Source of the DNA: Pseudomonadales bacterium
GTDB lineage: Bacteria > Pseudomonadota > Gammaproteobacteria > Pseudomonadales > Azotimanducaceae
Direction of reading: 5' to 3'
Assembly (NCBI GenBank): GCA_028277965.1
Contig: JANQFF010000209.1
Location: 1-34,560, forward strand
Length of the DNA: 34,560 bases
In this document: piece by piece, positions 24,061 to 32,428 of the stretch
Layout: the number at the start of each line of letters is the position of its first letter
How positions within the stretch are numbered: position 1 is the first letter of the stretch
Notes under the pieces: model-generated
The model's database searches: none
What the model saw: only the letters and a program-made list of their open reading frames with translations
Told to the model about the DNA's origin: nothing
Position numbers and translations under genes: made by a program

Positions 24061-25879
24061 CACTGCTTCCATCAGAACGGTGGCAATCTGCATTGCCACC
24101 GTTCTCTTTGCCACGTTCAGTGCAGGCAGTGTGTGCGCGGATCATGTCCGGGGACACGACAAACCGGGAGAGGCGAGGTTAGTTACCTTTCCGGAACCGG
24201 ACCTGTTTGTCATGGTACCCATGCGGGACGGGACGAAACTAGCGACGTATATCCTGCTCCCATCTGGTGGAAAACCGGTACCAACGATTCTGATTCGAAG
24301 TGTTTACAAGGACGGGGCAATACCCTGGAGTGCCTTCAGCTATCAAAAGTACCTGGACGCAGGCTATGCGTACGTTTTCCAGTCGACACGCGGGACAGGG
24401 GCTTCTGAAGGAACCTTTCGATTTATCGCAGACGACCGCAACGATGGCTATGACACTGTCGAGTGGATAGCCCGCCAGGCCTGGAGTGACGGGAATGTAG
24501 GGATGAACAACGGGTCGTACCTCGGTATGACCCAGTTGGCCGCTGCCGCTGCCAGGCCGCCTCACCTCAAAGCCATCGTTCCGCATGTGCCGACGGCTGA
24601 TCTCTTTCGGGAAACACCCTACAGCGGTGGCATATTCATGCGTTACCACATGCTCAACTGGCATAAGCTGATATCGATCAGCAGTCGTGAAGAGTTGGGT
24701 GTTGGATTCCTCAATCCAACCCTCGCCCTCCAGGATGAGAGTGTGGTTCAGCGGCTGATGAGCCGTCCTTTAGTCGATTCAGGAAACGGTTATCTTGAAG
24801 GTGACCGTCTCTCTCAATACCGGGCATTCATAGAGAACCCTGTCATGGACGACTACTGGTCAGCTATGCAAAACCAGCCAGAGCATTATGGCAATATGGA
24901 TCTCGCTGTACTTGTGATCGGTGGGTCGTTCGATCCGAGCGTTGGAACACTCACCGCGTGGAAGGGCCTCGAAGATCATGCGCCCGAACCTTCCCGCCGA
25001 CATCTGTTGATTGGACCATGGGCTCATGCGCAGACCTACCACGCCGGTGTGACGGGGAATGCGATCCGCGAGTTTGGCGATCAGGCGCTGGTCGATATGG
25101 ATGCTTTGCGCATTGCTTTTTATGACCGCTACCTGAAGAACGACCAATCCAGAGAACAATTGCCGAATCGCGTAAAGCTCTTTGTGACGGGTTCAAATGT
25201 ATGGCGGGAGTTCAACACATACCCGCCACGCGAGACGCGGGAAGTGAATCTGTTTCTTTCGAGTCAGGGGGATGCCAACGGTGTTTCGGGGAGCGGGCGT
25301 CTGACAGATGGGGCGTCCGACGGTGAACGGGACAGGTTTATCAGTGATCCTGAGAATCCAGTTGTCTCGATACTGGAGCTTGCAACAGGAATTACGTTCT
25401 ATCAGGAGACCGAGCAGAGGGACGACGTCCTCGTGTATTCGTCGGATGTCCTGGATACCCCCTTAACTATCCTGGGTGAGCCGAAGGTGCGTTTGCAGGT
25501 TTCAGCAACCACGCCGGACGCTGATGTCATTCTGCGGCTGACAGAAGTGTTTCCGGATGGGCGTTCCGTCGCCCTCGGGAAAGGTGGTGAACTGCGACTA
25601 CGGTACCGGGAGGGTTTTAACAGGGAGGTGATGCTTGAACCAGGGGAAATCTACTCCGTGGATGTGCCGCTGACGTACATCGCGCATACAGTGCCAGCCG
25701 GTAATCGTTTGAGACTGAACATCCTTGGGACTGAATTTCCCCTGCTGGACCCCAATCCGAACACGGGGGGATCCATCGGTGAGGCGACGAGTATCCAGCC
25801 AACAACGGTAAGCATCCATCATGACCGGCTACACCCTTCGTTTCTCACTCTGCCCGTTCTGGATCTGGACGTACGATGA
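24044..25879 (+). CDS. CocE/NonD family exported hydrolase (X-Pro dipeptidyl peptidase S15-like)
   Basis: 611 residues. A signal peptide (1-32, core VAICIATVLFATFSAGSVCA) precedes VMVPMRDGTKLATYILLP, the family opening. QSTRGTGASEGTF and the nucleophile NNGSYLGM (Ser158), with Asp297 (GGSFDPS) and His328 (GPWAHA), form the triad. The C-terminal half is the jelly-roll domain of CocE-type esterases (RLTEVFPDGRSVALGKGGELRLRYR). Members cleave esters or amides, for example cocaine or acyl-amino acid esters. Starts at TTG 24044, overlapping the receptor stop by 17 bases, because it gives a complete signal peptide. A perfect 14-bp hairpin lies inside the codons of that signal peptide (24074-24105). 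Confidence 0.9.
   Translation: MATTSNTASIRTVAICIATVLFATFSAGSVCADHVRGHDKPGEARLVTFPEPDLFVMVPMRDGTKLATYILLPSGGKPVPTILIRSVYKDGAIPWSAFSYQKYLDAGYAYVFQSTRGTGASEGTFRFIADDRNDGYDTVEWIARQAWSDGNVGMNNGSYLGMTQLAAAAARPPHLKAIVPHVPTADLFRETPYSGGIFMRYHMLNWHKLISISSREELGVGFLNPTLALQDESVVQRLMSRPLVDSGNGYLEGDRLSQYRAFIENPVMDDYWSAMQNQPEHYGNMDLAVLVIGGSFDPSVGTLTAWKGLEDHAPEPSRRHLLIGPWAHAQTYHAGVTGNAIREFGDQALVDMDALRIAFYDRYLKNDQSREQLPNRVKLFVTGSNVWREFNTYPPRETREVNLFLSSQGDANGVSGSGRLTDGASDGERDRFISDPENPVVSILELATGITFYQETEQRDDVLVYSSDVLDTPLTILGEPKVRLQVSATTPDADVILRLTEVFPDGRSVALGKGGELRLRYREGFNREVMLEPGEIYSVDVPLTYIAHTVPAGNRLRLNILGTEFPLLDPNPNTGGSIGEATSIQPTTVSIHHDRLHPSFLTLPVLDLDVR
24074..24105. terminator. Perfect 14-bp hairpin just after the receptor stop, inside CocE codons
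   Basis: AGAACGGTGGCAAT (24074-24087), loop CTGC, ATTGCCACCGTTCT (24092-24105) pair without mismatch. It starts 14 bases after the receptor stop, where a terminator would sit, but the following T-tract is weak (CTTTG) and the stem lies inside codons 11-21 of the next gene. It could be an attenuator that lowers expression of the hydrolases relative to the receptor, or an RNA end that protects the receptor message. As a full terminator it would cut the operon. Confidence 0.55.
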
Positions 25880-27288
25880 ATTCTCGCGGCCGGTATCTGG
25901 TGTTGTTTTTACTGTTTATGCCGCTCTCGTTGGCTGCTGAAGAGGGTACGGTTGCGTATGTGGGCGCAACACTCGTCGATGGCACGGGTGGTCCGGTTAG
26001 AACCAACGCAACCATCCTGGTGCGTGGACGGTATGTAACGGATGTCGGCGCAGGGTTGGAAGTGCCGCAAGGTGCACAACGAGTGGATCTCACGGGGAAG
26101 TGGGTGGTTCCGGGTCTCATCGATGCCCATATTCACTTCATGGTTTCGGGGCGCATGTATACGCGCCCGTCTTTCCTCGACCTGCAGCACATCGTGCCTT
26201 ACGAGGAAGAGGTCAGGTGGATGCAGGAGCGTGTGCCTGTCACCTTGAGGAGTCTATTGTGTTCCGGGGTGACCACTGCGCTTTCCATGGGAGGTCCCAG
26301 CATCGAGTACGATGCGCGGACCCAGGCGGAACTGATGGACGATGCACCGACCATATTTGTGGCACATGGTCCTATCACCCAGTTGCCTGAGTTCCTCGCA
26401 TCGATGGTGTTCCCTCCTTTTGATGGGGAACTCAGCATCAAATCGGCGCGCTCAGCAGAAGCGGGTGCCGCGCTGGTACGCGAGGGCGTAGAGCAGGACG
26501 CGGACCTCATAAAAACGGTTTACGATGCCAGCGGTAGCCTGATGCGCAACCTGCTTCAGCTAGGGTACGAAGACATTACGGGTGCAATTGTCGATGAAGC
26601 GTCGAAGCATGATCTGAAAGTGACCAGCCATATTCACGAACTCGAGCCCGGGAAGGCCCTTCTTGAAGTGGGTGTGGACAGTATTCAGCATCTGCCGGTG
26701 GATGCGGCGATCGATGAGGAGTTTATCTCTCTGGCGAGGGATAAAGACGCAATTGTGGTGCCGACGCTCGTCTTGCGTAAACGGACATTTGTTGACGTGT
26801 TTACCGGGCAGATCGACCTACAGCCTGTCGAGGAAGTATGTGGTGACCCGGAGGTCATCAGGTCCTGGTTTGAGGTTGACGAGATGCCGGACCTTGGCAG
26901 CGACCGGATCAGAACTGTCGTGGACCAGACCCCCCTGGCGTACAGCAATACCAAAACCCTCTACGACTCGGGTGTGACGCTTGCCGTGGGAACAGATGCG
27001 GGTAACTTCGGCATGTTGCACGGTCCCTCGATGCACCTGGAGTTAATTGAGATGCAGAGCGTGGGGATTCCCCCGGCAGAGCTTATTGTCATGGCAACAC
27101 GCAATGCGGCGGCGATTACCGGCAGGGAGGACGAGTACGGTACGGTGGAAGCAGGCAAATTTGCGGATTTCCTGATCCTCTCAGCTGACCCGCTCGAAGA
27201 CGTTGCGAACCTGCAGGCTATCGACCGGGTAGTGAAATACGGCCGTGCCTTTACTCAGGCTGACCTGATGCCCCCCGTGTTGGAGTGA
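25876..27288 (+). CDS. Exported amidohydrolase (imidazolonepropionase/prolidase-like)
   Basis: 470 residues. A signal peptide (1-21, core LVLFLLFMPLSLA) precedes VAYVGATLVDGTGGPVRTNATILVRGR, the beta-sandwich entry of cyclic amidohydrolases. Metal ligands are His85 and His87 (DAHIHF), Lys213 (DLIKTVYD, the bridging carboxylated Lys), His252 (TSHIHE) and His272 (IQHLPVD), with Asp374 (VGTDAG) as catalytic base. This set fits a binuclear-zinc enzyme of the prolidase (Xaa-Pro/Arg carboxypeptidase) type. It would hydrolyse an amide, lactam or lactone in the periplasm. The ATG overlaps the previous TGA (ATGA), so it is translated with the CocE-type gene. Confidence 0.92.
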   Translation: MNSRGRYLVLFLLFMPLSLAAEEGTVAYVGATLVDGTGGPVRTNATILVRGRYVTDVGAGLEVPQGAQRVDLTGKWVVPGLIDAHIHFMVSGRMYTRPSFLDLQHIVPYEEEVRWMQERVPVTLRSLLCSGVTTALSMGGPSIEYDARTQAELMDDAPTIFVAHGPITQLPEFLASMVFPPFDGELSIKSARSAEAGAALVREGVEQDADLIKTVYDASGSLMRNLLQLGYEDITGAIVDEASKHDLKVTSHIHELEPGKALLEVGVDSIQHLPVDAAIDEEFISLARDKDAIVVPTLVLRKRTFVDVFTGQIDLQPVEEVCGDPEVIRSWFEVDEMPDLGSDRIRTVVDQTPLAYSNTKTLYDSGVTLAVGTDAGNFGMLHGPSMHLELIEMQSVGIPPAELIVMATRNAAAITGREDEYGTVEAGKFADFLILSADPLEDVANLQAIDRVVKYGRAFTQADLMPPVLE

Positions 27289-27310
27289 CGAGATCCATGC
27301 GAGGTCGAAA

Positions 27311-28954
27311 TTGAAATCCTTGTGTCTACTGCTCTGTGTTGTGGTTGTTACAGCGTGTAGTTCTTCCCATGACGGTGGGGAGGGTCGAGGGCCTGTTCGC
27401 CCTAACTTCCTCGTCATTGTTGCGGACGATCTTGGTTATTCGGATCTCGGGGCGTTTGGCGGGGAAATCAGAACGCCTAACCTGGACGCATTGGCACAAG
27501 AAGGATTGCAACTCACGAACTTCCACACGGCCACGAACTGTTCTCTGACCCGGGCCATGATGATGACGGGGGCTGACAACCACCTGGTTGGCCTCGGGAA
27601 CATGGCTGAACGCATGCGGCTGGCTGCGCCACATCTCATGGAGTATCGGGGTTATGAGGGCTATCTCAATTTCCGGGCAGCGGTTCTGCCGGAATTGTTG
27701 CGTGACAGTGGTTATCGCACGTATATGTCAGGCAAGTGGCATCTGGGCCTGGAAGAACATACCAGTCCACGCGCTCGCGGGTTCGAACGGTCGTTTTCAA
27801 TGCTTGAAGGTGCTGCGGGGCATCTCGACGACAGGCAGATGATGCCAGGGATGGAGCGCGATCATGCGCTGTATCGGGAAGACGGTGAGCTCACGGACAT
27901 TCCGGAGGACTTCTACTCTTCACGGGATTTCGCCAGGAAGCTGATTGGATATCTTCAAATGCATGATCGCGAAAAGCCGTTTTTCGCTTATCTCGCATTT
28001 ATGGCGCCACACTGGCCACTCCAGGCGCCAGAATCCACCCGGGACAAATATGCCGGTGAATACGACGAGGGGTATGACGTCTTTTTCGATCGCCGATTGG
28101 CCAGACAGAAAGAAATCGGGCTGATCGATGAGCGTGTACCCGGCCAGCCGCCGGTCAAAGGAGCTCGGCCCTGGGAATCACTTTCTCCCGATGAACAACG
28201 TTACTCAGCCCGGCTTATGGAAATCTATGCCGCCATGGTGGACGACATGGATGTCTACATAGGTGAGGTTCTGGATGTGCTCCGGGAGACTGGCCAGTAC
28301 GACAACACGGTGATTCTGTTCATGTCGGACAACGGTGCGGAAGGTGGTGAAGCCAATCGTGCGCGCGTGATTGAGGAGTACATCAATCAGAACTTCGATA
28401 ACAGCTACGCCAACATGGGTAACGCAACGTCATATCTCATGTATGGGCGCGAATGGGGTCGTGTCAGTTCTGTGCCCAGCAAACTCTTCAAGTCGAATAC
28501 CACCCAGGGGGGCATTTTAAGCCCCGCAATCCTGCGCTACCCCGGGGTAGCGAATTCAGATGAGCCATATCCGGAGTTCCTGAGTGTGCTCGATGTCGTG
28601 CCGACGTTTCTGGAACTGGCCGGTATCGAACATCCGGGATCGTCTACAGGTCTGCTAGCCCTCCAGGGCAACTCGTTTGCATCATTGGTCGGCGGTAATC
28701 GCCAACCGATCCACGGGGACGACTACGTGATGGGCTGGGAAATGACCAATCACCGGGCAATCCGCATAGGCAACTGGAAACTGGTGATGTCCCAGGCGCC
28801 CTATGGAGATGGCAAGTGGAAGCTCCATAACCTCGAAAACGATCCGTCAGAGAGCATGGACCTGTCGGCTACCTACCCGGAACTGGTTGAGGAATTACAG
28901 GGACATTGGCAGGACTACGTCGACCGAAACGGGGTGGTGGTTTTACAACATTGA
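27311..28954 (+). CDS. Sulfatase (arylsulfatase type), predicted lipoprotein
   Basis: 547 residues. The signal ends in a lipobox (VTAC, Cys16), so it is probably anchored by lipid in the periplasm. The metal-binding opening NFLVIVADDLGYSDLGAFGG (Asp39, Asp40) and GKWHLG, the segment MSDNGAEGG (Asp340, Asn341) and the C-terminal GNWKLV are those of AtsA-type arylsulfatases. The formylglycine motif reads Cys77-Ser-Leu-Thr-Arg, where the consensus is Cys-x-Pro/Ala-x-Arg; the Pro is Leu. Maturation may be slower or need a different enzyme. Starts at TTG 27311 with GAGGT upstream; an ATG at 27297 hits a stop after five codons. It follows the amidohydrolase by 22 bases. Confidence 0.93.
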   Translation: MKSLCLLLCVVVVTACSSSHDGGEGRGPVRPNFLVIVADDLGYSDLGAFGGEIRTPNLDALAQEGLQLTNFHTATNCSLTRAMMMTGADNHLVGLGNMAERMRLAAPHLMEYRGYEGYLNFRAAVLPELLRDSGYRTYMSGKWHLGLEEHTSPRARGFERSFSMLEGAAGHLDDRQMMPGMERDHALYREDGELTDIPEDFYSSRDFARKLIGYLQMHDREKPFFAYLAFMAPHWPLQAPESTRDKYAGEYDEGYDVFFDRRLARQKEIGLIDERVPGQPPVKGARPWESLSPDEQRYSARLMEIYAAMVDDMDVYIGEVLDVLRETGQYDNTVILFMSDNGAEGGEANRARVIEEYINQNFDNSYANMGNATSYLMYGREWGRVSSVPSKLFKSNTTQGGILSPAILRYPGVANSDEPYPEFLSVLDVVPTFLELAGIEHPGSSTGLLALQGNSFASLVGGNRQPIHGDDYVMGWEMTNHRAIRIGNWKLVMSQAPYGDGKWKLHNLENDPSESMDLSATYPELVEELQGHWQDYVDRNGVVVLQH

Positions 28955-28965
28955 GGGCAAGCAGA

Positions 28966-30000
28966 ATGAACAAACACTTGATCCGTGTAGTCGCGGGATG
29001 TCTCCTGGCAGGCTTTGTTGATGCGGCTCAGCCCCCACTTGTCCCGGAAATCAACGTGCCTGCTGTCACCGGGCACGTCGCGAAGGCAAAAGCCATTGCA
29101 GGTAACGATCTCGATTTTCTGGCGAATGGTTTTCTATGCAGGCCAGCGGAAAATGCGGTTCCCGATGCGATCCGGAATGTACCGGGTTTCCTGGATCCAA
29201 ACGCTCCCGGTGTGGAGCCATTTGCCGGATTTGACAATCTTTATTACGTGGGCCTGCATGCGATTGGGACGTGGATACTGGATACCGGCGAAGGTTTGAT
29301 CGTGTTCGATGCGCTCAACAACGAAGGAGAAGCAAAAAGCATCCTGCTTCCGGGAATGGCGGAGCTTGGCCTGGATCCGGAAGATATGAAATACGTTGTC
29401 ATTACGCACGGTCACTTTGATCACTATGGCGGATCCGTATTTCTTAAGGGACAGTACGGCGTACCGATCGCGATGTCCGGTCCCGACTGGGACTACCTGC
29501 CGAGAGACATAGCGTTGCCGTACGCCATGCGTGCAGGGTATCCCCCGGTCGATCAGCCTGAACGCGACATGGTGATCGAAGACGGGCAGGTGATCGAAAT
29601 GGGTAATGCCTCTGTCAGGTTCATCGTCACACCGGGTCATACACCGGGGACGTTGTCCAGCATCATTACGATTCGTGACGAAGGCGTGGAGCGTAAAGTG
29701 GCGATGTGGGGTGGACAGGCGCTGCCACCTGAGCCCCAGGGATTGAATCAGATGCACAACTCGCTGCACAAGTTCTGGAAAATTGGCCTGGAAGAGGGTG
29801 TCGAAGGTCTCATCAGCACACATGCGTGGGTTGTTGGTAACTTCGAAATGCGAAAACGGGGCCGGGCAGTGGGTGAAAATCCCCTCATGATCGGGCGTGA
29901 TGGGTTTGATCGCGCAATGCAGATCTACGATGAATGTATCCATGCACAGTTCGCCCGCATGCACGCCCGGTACACGGTAAGATCTCCTCATATTCGATAG
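28966..30000 (+). CDS. Metallo-beta-lactamase-fold hydrolase, B3-like metal site, exported
   Basis: 344 residues. The signal peptide core is LIRVVAGCLLAGFVDA. The metal motif THGHFDH gives His148, His150, Asp152 and His153; His225 (TPGHTPG) and His286 (STHAW) complete the set, as in subclass B3 enzymes. The loop WILDTGEGLIVFDALNNEGEAKSILLPGMAELGLDPEDMKYVVI is typical of the fold. The pathway role may be lactone, thioester or amide hydrolysis; beta-lactam resistance is possible but not implied by context. The ATG at 28966 is chosen because a GAGGG site precedes it and the signal peptide follows at once; a reading from 28906 lies inside the sulfatase gene. It lies 11 bases after the sulfatase stop. 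Confidence 0.9.
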   Translation: MNKHLIRVVAGCLLAGFVDAAQPPLVPEINVPAVTGHVAKAKAIAGNDLDFLANGFLCRPAENAVPDAIRNVPGFLDPNAPGVEPFAGFDNLYYVGLHAIGTWILDTGEGLIVFDALNNEGEAKSILLPGMAELGLDPEDMKYVVITHGHFDHYGGSVFLKGQYGVPIAMSGPDWDYLPRDIALPYAMRAGYPPVDQPERDMVIEDGQVIEMGNASVRFIVTPGHTPGTLSSIITIRDEGVERKVAMWGGQALPPEPQGLNQMHNSLHKFWKIGLEEGVEGLISTHAWVVGNFEMRKRGRAVGENPLMIGRDGFDRAMQIYDECIHAQFARMHARYTVRSPHIR

Positions 30001-30012
30001 GGGGGTTGCTCA

Positions 30013-30585
30013 TTGAAACTTTATGGTCTGGGTGGCCGCGCTTTCAGGTGTCTGTGGATGCTCGAAGAAGCGGGTGTGGACTATGAACATGTTCCCGTGG
30101 ACTGGTCTGCCGGCGAATCCCGGACAGAGGATTTTCTGGCGATCAATCCAAACGGCAAAATCCCCGTTCTGGAAGACGGTGAACTCAGGCTCTTTGAGTC
30201 TTTTGCCATCAACTACTACATCGCTCGAACGTATGCGCCGGGTTTTTGGGTCGATCCGGGAGACGAGCCCGCGGCTGTGCAGTGGCTCGCATGGGGAATG
30301 GGAGAGCTGGAAGGGCCACACGATGCGGCAAACCGCAGTCAGACCAAAATAGACGGAGACCGCTTTGAAGTGTCTCTGAACGCGCTTCGGCAGGTGCTGA
30401 GTGAACAGCCCTTCATGGTGGGGGACAAGTTCTCCGTGGTGGATCTCAACACAGCCTGCCTGTTGTTACGGCCGCAGTATCAGAAGGTTGCTAAAAACGA
30501 CGAGAGACTAAAGGAGTGGTTTGCGGAGTGCATAAACCGACCAGCGCTCGCCCGTGCGATCAGGTTGAAAGAGAATCGCGGCTGA
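30013..30585 (+). CDS. Glutathione S-transferase family protein
   Basis: 190 residues, a little shorter than usual. The N-terminal thioredoxin-like domain (KLYGLGGRAFRCLWMLEEAGVDYEHVPVDW) has the family strand-helix order, with INPNGKIPVLEDGELRLFESFAINYYIA for the cis-Pro loop and the Glu-Ser glutathione contact. The C-terminal domain has FSVVDLNTACLLL in place of the usual N-capping box. No signal peptide, so cytoplasmic. Starts at TTG 30013 behind GGGGG. Its last codons (Asn-Arg-Gly) and TGA come from the REP element at 30575, as in the EthD-like gene at 17078. It is the last gene of the plus-strand set, 12 bases after the MBL-fold gene. Confidence 0.88.
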   Translation: MKLYGLGGRAFRCLWMLEEAGVDYEHVPVDWSAGESRTEDFLAINPNGKIPVLEDGELRLFESFAINYYIARTYAPGFWVDPGDEPAAVQWLAWGMGELEGPHDAANRSQTKIDGDRFEVSLNALRQVLSEQPFMVGDKFSVVDLNTACLLLRPQYQKVAKNDERLKEWFAECINRPALARAIRLKENRG

Positions 30586-30640
30586 AGCCGCTCCTACAGA
30601 GAGATTTTGCTACCTCTGTAGGAGCGGCTTCAGCCGCGAT
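30575..30640. repeat. REP-like inverted repeat (copy 4), perfect, probable terminator
   Basis: Two 27-base arms (30575-30601 and 30614-30640) pair without mismatch around a 12-base loop, the best preserved copy in the window. Each arm holds the small palindrome GCGGCTGAAGCCGC. It lies between the convergent GST and ferritin-like genes and provides the end of the GST gene. It is the natural end point of the 19386-30585 transcript. Confidence 0.9.
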
Positions 30641-30646
30641 CGTTTG

Positions 30647-31108
30647 TTAACCGATGAGCTTTTCAGCGGCTTCTAATGAGTGCTCCCGGTCACCGGCAAT
30701 TTCCTTCTCGACAAAACTCAACAGCGCCTCTTCGTGCTGAACCAGAAACTGCACAGCCGGGACATCCGCTTCGGGTGCCACTGCCAGAAGCTGATCGAAA
30801 CGCACGATCGCTTTTTCAACGACATCTTTCATTCTGGCCATCGATTCCATGTGCGGAGTGTCCAGGTACTGGCTCAGGATTTCCTCACCCACACCGTACG
30901 TACCGTCGCCGGAGGGCGCCTCCCCGTACGTTTCCAGAAGCTCAGCCATGCGATTGCCGGTGACGTGTTCGAGCCTGGCCAGGGTCTGCCACGCTGAGCG
31001 TAGAGACTCATCACTGGTCCGTTCGGCCATACCCGAAAAGAAAGCCTCACCCATCTGCTCGCCAAGCCACGCGCTTTTAATACCTTCCAGGTAGCTGTCC
31101 TTTTCCAT
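30647..31108 (-). CDS. Ferritin-like helical protein
   Basis: 153 residues, nearly all helix. AWLGEQMGEAFFSGMAERTSDESLRSAWQTLARLEHVTGNRMAELLE shows two long helices with Glu residues (Glu17, Glu21) and a Glu47-His48 pair in LEHVT; the second half has QHEEALLSFVEKEIAGD. The spacing is like the ferritin/rubrerythrin four-helix fold, which binds a di-iron site with Glu and His, but a clean ExxH pair is not obvious, so the metal site is inferred. Possible roles are iron or oxidant handling. The ATG at 31108 has GGAGGAGG just upstream; a reading from 31144 adds 12 unlikely residues. Confidence 0.75.
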   Translation of the reverse strand: MEKDSYLEGIKSAWLGEQMGEAFFSGMAERTSDESLRSAWQTLARLEHVTGNRMAELLETYGEAPSGDGTYGVGEEILSQYLDTPHMESMARMKDVVEKAIVRFDQLLAVAPEADVPAVQFLVQHEEALLSFVEKEIAGDREHSLEAAEKLIG

Positions 31109-31214
31109 AACGCCTCCTCCCGATTTGTCTGGATAGCTGAGCATACCAAGTGAATATTCCCGTGCGCGACTCTTCCACGGGCGCTACCCTGATCTGTGGT
31201 AATGGGAAGAGCTT

Positions 31215-31586
31215 ATGGTCCAGATTGCCGCTAGTACATACGTGATCGTTATTGCTGGCGTGATTGTCTTTCAGATCTGTCTGATATCTGGTGTGCCCTG
31301 GGGACACCTGACCCAGGGTGGCAGCAACGAGGGCGCCTTGCCCGCGGCCGGTCGGATTGGAGCAGGTGTCTCTATACTGCTGCTGGGGTGTATGGGCGCG
31401 GCGATCACGTCTGCTGCCGGGATGGCTCCCGGCTGGCCTTTCTGGACAGCCTGGGTGGCGGTAGGTATTCAGGTGCTCAGCGTCATTCTCAACTGGATCA
31501 CGCCATCCGCGGCGGAAAGACGCCTGTGGGGTCCTGTGACTACACTCATGCTGGTGCTTGCAGTCTATGTCGTGATGGCTGCCTGA
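31215..31586 (+). CDS. Small four-helix membrane protein, unknown function
   Basis: 123 residues with no family that I recognise. Hydrophobic segments lie at about residues 8-28, 47-67, 73-93 and 104-122, with a Gly/Pro-rich loop (GVPWGHLTQGGSNEGALPAAGRIG) after the first. An inner-membrane protein is the only safe reading. The ATG at 31215 has GGGAAGAG upstream. Its 3' end overlaps the convergent LysR gene by 22 bases, which is unusual in this window and could cause transcriptional interference. It shares a 106-base spacer with the divergent ferritin-like gene. Confidence 0.72.
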   Translation: MVQIAASTYVIVIAGVIVFQICLISGVPWGHLTQGGSNEGALPAAGRIGAGVSILLLGCMGAAITSAAGMAPGWPFWTAWVAVGIQVLSVILNWITPSAAERRLWGPVTTLMLVLAVYVVMAA

Positions 31587-32428
31587 AAGGCGCGTATCGA
31601 GGGCGTTGGGGTATTCCTCGCGACGGTCACCAGCACCATTGTGACGTCAATCTGTGTGTCGATGTCGGCGACGACAATGTCCTGATCGGCGCCCGCCCCA
31701 GCCACAACCGACTGTGGTGCCAGGGTGATGACATTGCTGCCCGCGACCAGGGACAGACAGGCGGACAGGCTGTTCAGGCGGTAGCGAGGGATCGCGATCT
31801 CCGCGAAGAGTCGGTTTTCATTGAAGTAACGGCTGGGTATGGCGAGGGGGTAGGAAAGCAGGCGTCCTGGATCTGAAGCTGCAGGGTGAGATCGGCGATG
31901 TACATAAACGAGCGGTTCATGGTGTATACGTTCCATCCGCAATGAAGATGCGAACGACGACATCTCGAAATTGGCTTCGTCTCCGACGACAACGTCGCAT
32001 TCACCAGTTGCAAGATCGCGGTATATGTCGGAACTGCCGACAACCACTTCGACTTCGAGATTGGGGTGTGTGGCCGCCAGACGTTTGAGTCCTCCGGTAA
32101 TGAGCGTCTCCGCTGCCAGCGCCATGGCGTCAACGCGTATGCTCCCGATATCACCGCCTGCAAGCAGTCGCGCTTCCTCTGTAAACATTGTGGAACTTCG
32201 TAGAACGTTTTCAGCATGAACGATCAGATGGCGAGCCGTATCAGTCGGTTCAACCGCACGGGTTGTCCGATTGAACAGCCGCATGTTCACCGCTTTTTCG
32301 AGTTGCTGAATTCTCTTTGTCACGGTGCTCTGCGTGACACCCAGTTCATCTGCGGCTGAGCGAAAGCTGCCTGTGCGGTAGACGGCGACAAAATGCCTCA
32401 GGAGAAGTAAGTCAGCAGTGGATTCCAT
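31565..32428 (-). CDS. LysR family transcriptional regulator
   Basis: 287 residues. The winged helix-turn-helix occupies residues 6-64: LLLLRHFVAVYRTGSFRSAADELGVTQSTVTKRIQQLEKAVNMRLFNR, followed by the linker helix LIVHAENVLR. The effector domain starts at SIRVDAMALAAETLI and ends FQAAITT. It is divergent from the Gfo/Idh/MocA gene at 32496, which with the downstream flavin monooxygenase gene is its likely target. The 67-base spacer has a short AT-rich dyad TTATT/AATAA (32429-32448) that may be part of its site. Confidence 0.92.
   Translation of the reverse strand: MESTADLLLLRHFVAVYRTGSFRSAADELGVTQSTVTKRIQQLEKAVNMRLFNRTTRAVEPTDTARHLIVHAENVLRSSTMFTEEARLLAGGDIGSIRVDAMALAAETLITGGLKRLAATHPNLEVEVVVGSSDIYRDLATGECDVVVGDEANFEMSSFASSLRMERIHHEPLVYVHRRSHPAASDPGRLLSYPLAIPSRYFNENRLFAEIAIPRYRLNSLSACLSLVAGSNVITLAPQSVVAGAGADQDIVVADIDTQIDVTMVLVTVARNTPTPSIRAFQAAITT

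Noticed and set aside
24060-24105. Reading the 14-bp hairpin as a plain operon-ending terminator
   Set aside because: The T-tract is weak and the stem lies within a convincing signal peptide of the next gene, so an attenuator or coincidence fits better.
28966-29001. VAGC in the MBL-fold signal peptide as a lipobox
   Set aside because: The Cys is at residue 12, leaving too short a hydrophobic core before it; cleavage after FVDA is more plausible.
28966-30000. Calling the MBL-fold gene a beta-lactam resistance gene
   Set aside because: The B3-like metal site is shared by many other hydrolases and the context is catabolic.
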